From NCBI GenBank assembly GCA_021786915.1, contig JAJYMP010000275.1, forward strand, positions 1 through 6,780: a stretch of 6,780 nucleotides of DNA. Direction: 5' to 3'. The notes under the pieces are model-generated. The model was given only the letters and a program-made list of their open reading frames with translations, ran no database searches and was not told the origin of the DNA. This DNA comes from Chloroflexota bacterium (GTDB taxonomy: Bacteria; Chloroflexota; Limnocylindria; Limnocylindrales; CSP1-4). The position numbers and the translations under genes were made by a program. Positions 5,754 through 6,780 of this stretch are shown in pieces (position 1 is the stretch's first letter; every line of letters begins with the position of its first letter).

Positions 5754-6780
5754 CTAGACCTCGACCACGACCGGGAAGACCATCGGCCGGCGCTTCGTCT
5801 GCTCGTACAGGAAGCGCGACAGGCCGTCCTTGATCTGGCTCTTGAGCAGCGCGATCTCGGAGATCCGGTCGTCGGGGTTGTCGACGGCCTGCCGGATCCG
5901 GCGGATCGCCTCCTCGATGATCGGGTCCTCCTCGTTCCCGTGGACGAAGCCGCGGGTGATGATCTCGGGGCGGCCGACGACCCGGCCGGTCTGCTTGTCC
6001 ACCTGGACCACGACCATGAACATGCCGTCGTTGGCGAGGGCGCGCCGGTCGCGCAGGACCACGTCGCCAACCTCGCCCACCGAGAGGCCGTCCACGAAGA
6101 CGTACCCGGCGGCGACCGGCGTCCCGCGGCGTGCCGTCTGGTCGGGCAGAATCTCGATCGGCGTCCCGTTCTCGATGATGAACACGTTCTCGGGCTTCAC
6201 GCCGGTCTCGATCGCGAGCCGGCCGTGCTGGACCAGCATCCGGAACTCGCCGTGCATCGGGATGAAGTGCGTGGGCTTGGTCAGCCCGAGCATCAGCTTG
6301 AGCTCCTCCTGGCTCGCGTGCCCGGAGACGTGCGCCCGCTTGATGGCGTGGTAGTAGACGTTCGCGCCCGACTTGAACAGGTTGTCGATCGTCCGGGCCA
6401 CGTACTCCTCGTTGCCCGGGATCGGGCTGGCCGAGACGATGACCGTGTCGCCGGGCTGGATCTCCACGAAGCGGTGGTCGCGGTTCGCCATCCGCGCCAG
6501 ACCCGACATCGGCTCGCCCTGGGCCCCGGTGGTGGCGATGACCGTCCGGTGTGCCGGGTGCTCGTTGATCTTGTCCTTGGGCAGCAGCTGCGACGGGGCG
6601 TAGGTCAGGTAGCCGAGATCGGTCGCGATCCGGGTGTTCTGCTCCATCGACCGCCCGACCACGGCAACCTGGCGGTTGAACGTGGCGGCCGCGTCGAACA
6701 CCTGCTGGATGCGCGCGATGTTCGAGGCGAAGGTGGCGACGATCACGCGGCCCTCGAGGCCCTCCATGATCTCGCGGAAG
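5754..6780 (-). CDS. rnj: Ribonuclease J, N-terminus cut by window edge
   Basis: The frame is open through the right edge, so the ATG at 6765-6767 is internal: the residues before it (FREI) continue the family sequence. The 341 residues present are the C-terminal part of RNase J, a zinc-dependent metallo-beta-lactamase/beta-CASP nuclease with 5'-3' exonuclease and endonuclease activity in mRNA turnover and rRNA processing. Seen (numbering from the first in-window residue): beta-CASP segment GRVIVATFASNIARIQQV (10-27), TGAQGEPMSGLARMA (84-98), SASPIPGNE (116-124), HVSGHASQEE (150-159, His154) and PMHGE (174-178, His176), the late metal-ligand motifs, then the C-terminal domain (about 225-341; VGDVVLRDRRALANDGMFMVVVQVD and PEIITRGFV). 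Roughly 215 residues with the HxHxDH site lie outside the window. The TAG stop is 2 nt before ftsK. This neighbourhood is common in high-GC bacteria. Confidence 0.96.
   Translation of the reverse strand, partial: FREIMEGLEGRVIVATFASNIARIQQVFDAAATFNRQVAVVGRSMEQNTRIATDLGYLTYAPSQLLPKDKINEHPAHRTVIATTGAQGEPMSGLARMANRDHRFVEIQPGDTVIVSASPIPGNEEYVARTIDNLFKSGANVYYHAIKRAHVSGHASQEELKLMLGLTKPTHFIPMHGEFRMLVQHGRLAIETGVKPENVFIIENGTPIEILPDQTARRGTPVAAGYVFVDGLSVGEVGDVVLRDRRALANDGMFMVVVQVDKQTGRVVGRPEIITRGFVHGNEEDPIIEEAIRRIRQAVDNPDDRISEIALLKSQIKDGLSRFLYEQTKRRPMVFPVVVEV
5758..5762 (-). promoter_or_regulatory. Ribosome binding site of ftsK
   Basis: GAGGT lies 5 nt before the GTG at 5751 and is embedded in the last codons of rnj, spanning up to its TAG stop. 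It supports the GTG as the ftsK start despite the near-absent intergenic space. Confidence 0.6.

Noticed and set aside
5752..5757. Possible promoter or terminator between rnj and ftsK
   Set aside because: Only 2 nt separate the genes. No hairpin followed by a T-run was seen here or at the other joins.
3608..6070. Minus-strand 820-codon frame overlapping ftsK and rnj in another frame
   Set aside because: It is longer than ftsK itself but is Arg/Pro/Gly-rich out-of-frame translation. The overlapping frames carry the Walker motifs and RNase J motifs, so this one is a shadow.
5754..6767. RNase J as a complete 337-residue gene starting at the ATG at 6767
   Set aside because: The frame continues upstream to the window edge with family-like residues, and the protein would lack the whole N-terminal catalytic half. 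It is a partial gene cut by the window.
1..6780. FtsK-orienting motifs (KOPS/SRS type), CRISPR repeats, tRNA/rRNA, IS ends
   Set aside because: A visual scan found no GGGNAGGG match, no regularly spaced direct repeats, no RNA gene and no transposase. The orienting sequence of this lineage is unknown, so its absence means little.

Overview
This is a very GC-rich, gene-dense bacterial window in which everything readable lies on the minus strand. It reads as one run of five housekeeping genes with almost no DNA between them. In transcription order (right to left) they are the C-terminal part of ribonuclease J, a complete FtsK/SpoIIIE DNA translocase, a complete RodZ-like membrane protein, a stand-alone CinA C-terminal (PncC-type) amidase, and a MurC-type Mur ligase that runs off the left edge.

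The joins are very tight. There are 2 nt between rnj and ftsK, a 4-nt ATGA overlap between ftsK and rodZ, 2 nt between rodZ and the amidase gene, and a 4-nt GTGA overlap between the amidase gene and murC. No stretch is long enough to hold an internal terminator or a conventional intergenic promoter, so co-transcription from a promoter beyond the right edge is the simplest reading. No RNA gene, mobile element, CRISPR array or attachment site was seen, and there is no gene-free stretch above 300 bases.

The organism is probably a high-GC Chloroflexota member (Limnocylindria-like). This rests on the Pro/Ser/Ala-rich extracytoplasmic linker, the RNase J-FtsK-RodZ-CinA order and a MurC with an EADEY/WDHPD pattern as I recall it from that phylum. 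Actinomycetota share the RNase J/FtsK neighbourhood and cannot be excluded from sequence reading alone.

Functionally the run joins RNA turnover (RNase J), chromosome segregation at division (FtsK), cell shape (RodZ), NAD by-product recycling (PncC/CinA) and peptidoglycan precursor synthesis (MurC). Each gene belongs to a known family. I found no new system. The points worth a second look are divergent nucleotide-binding motifs in MurC, an EF-hand/dockerin-like calcium loop in the FtsK linker, and a low-complexity insert that appears to split an Ig-like domain in the RodZ homologue.
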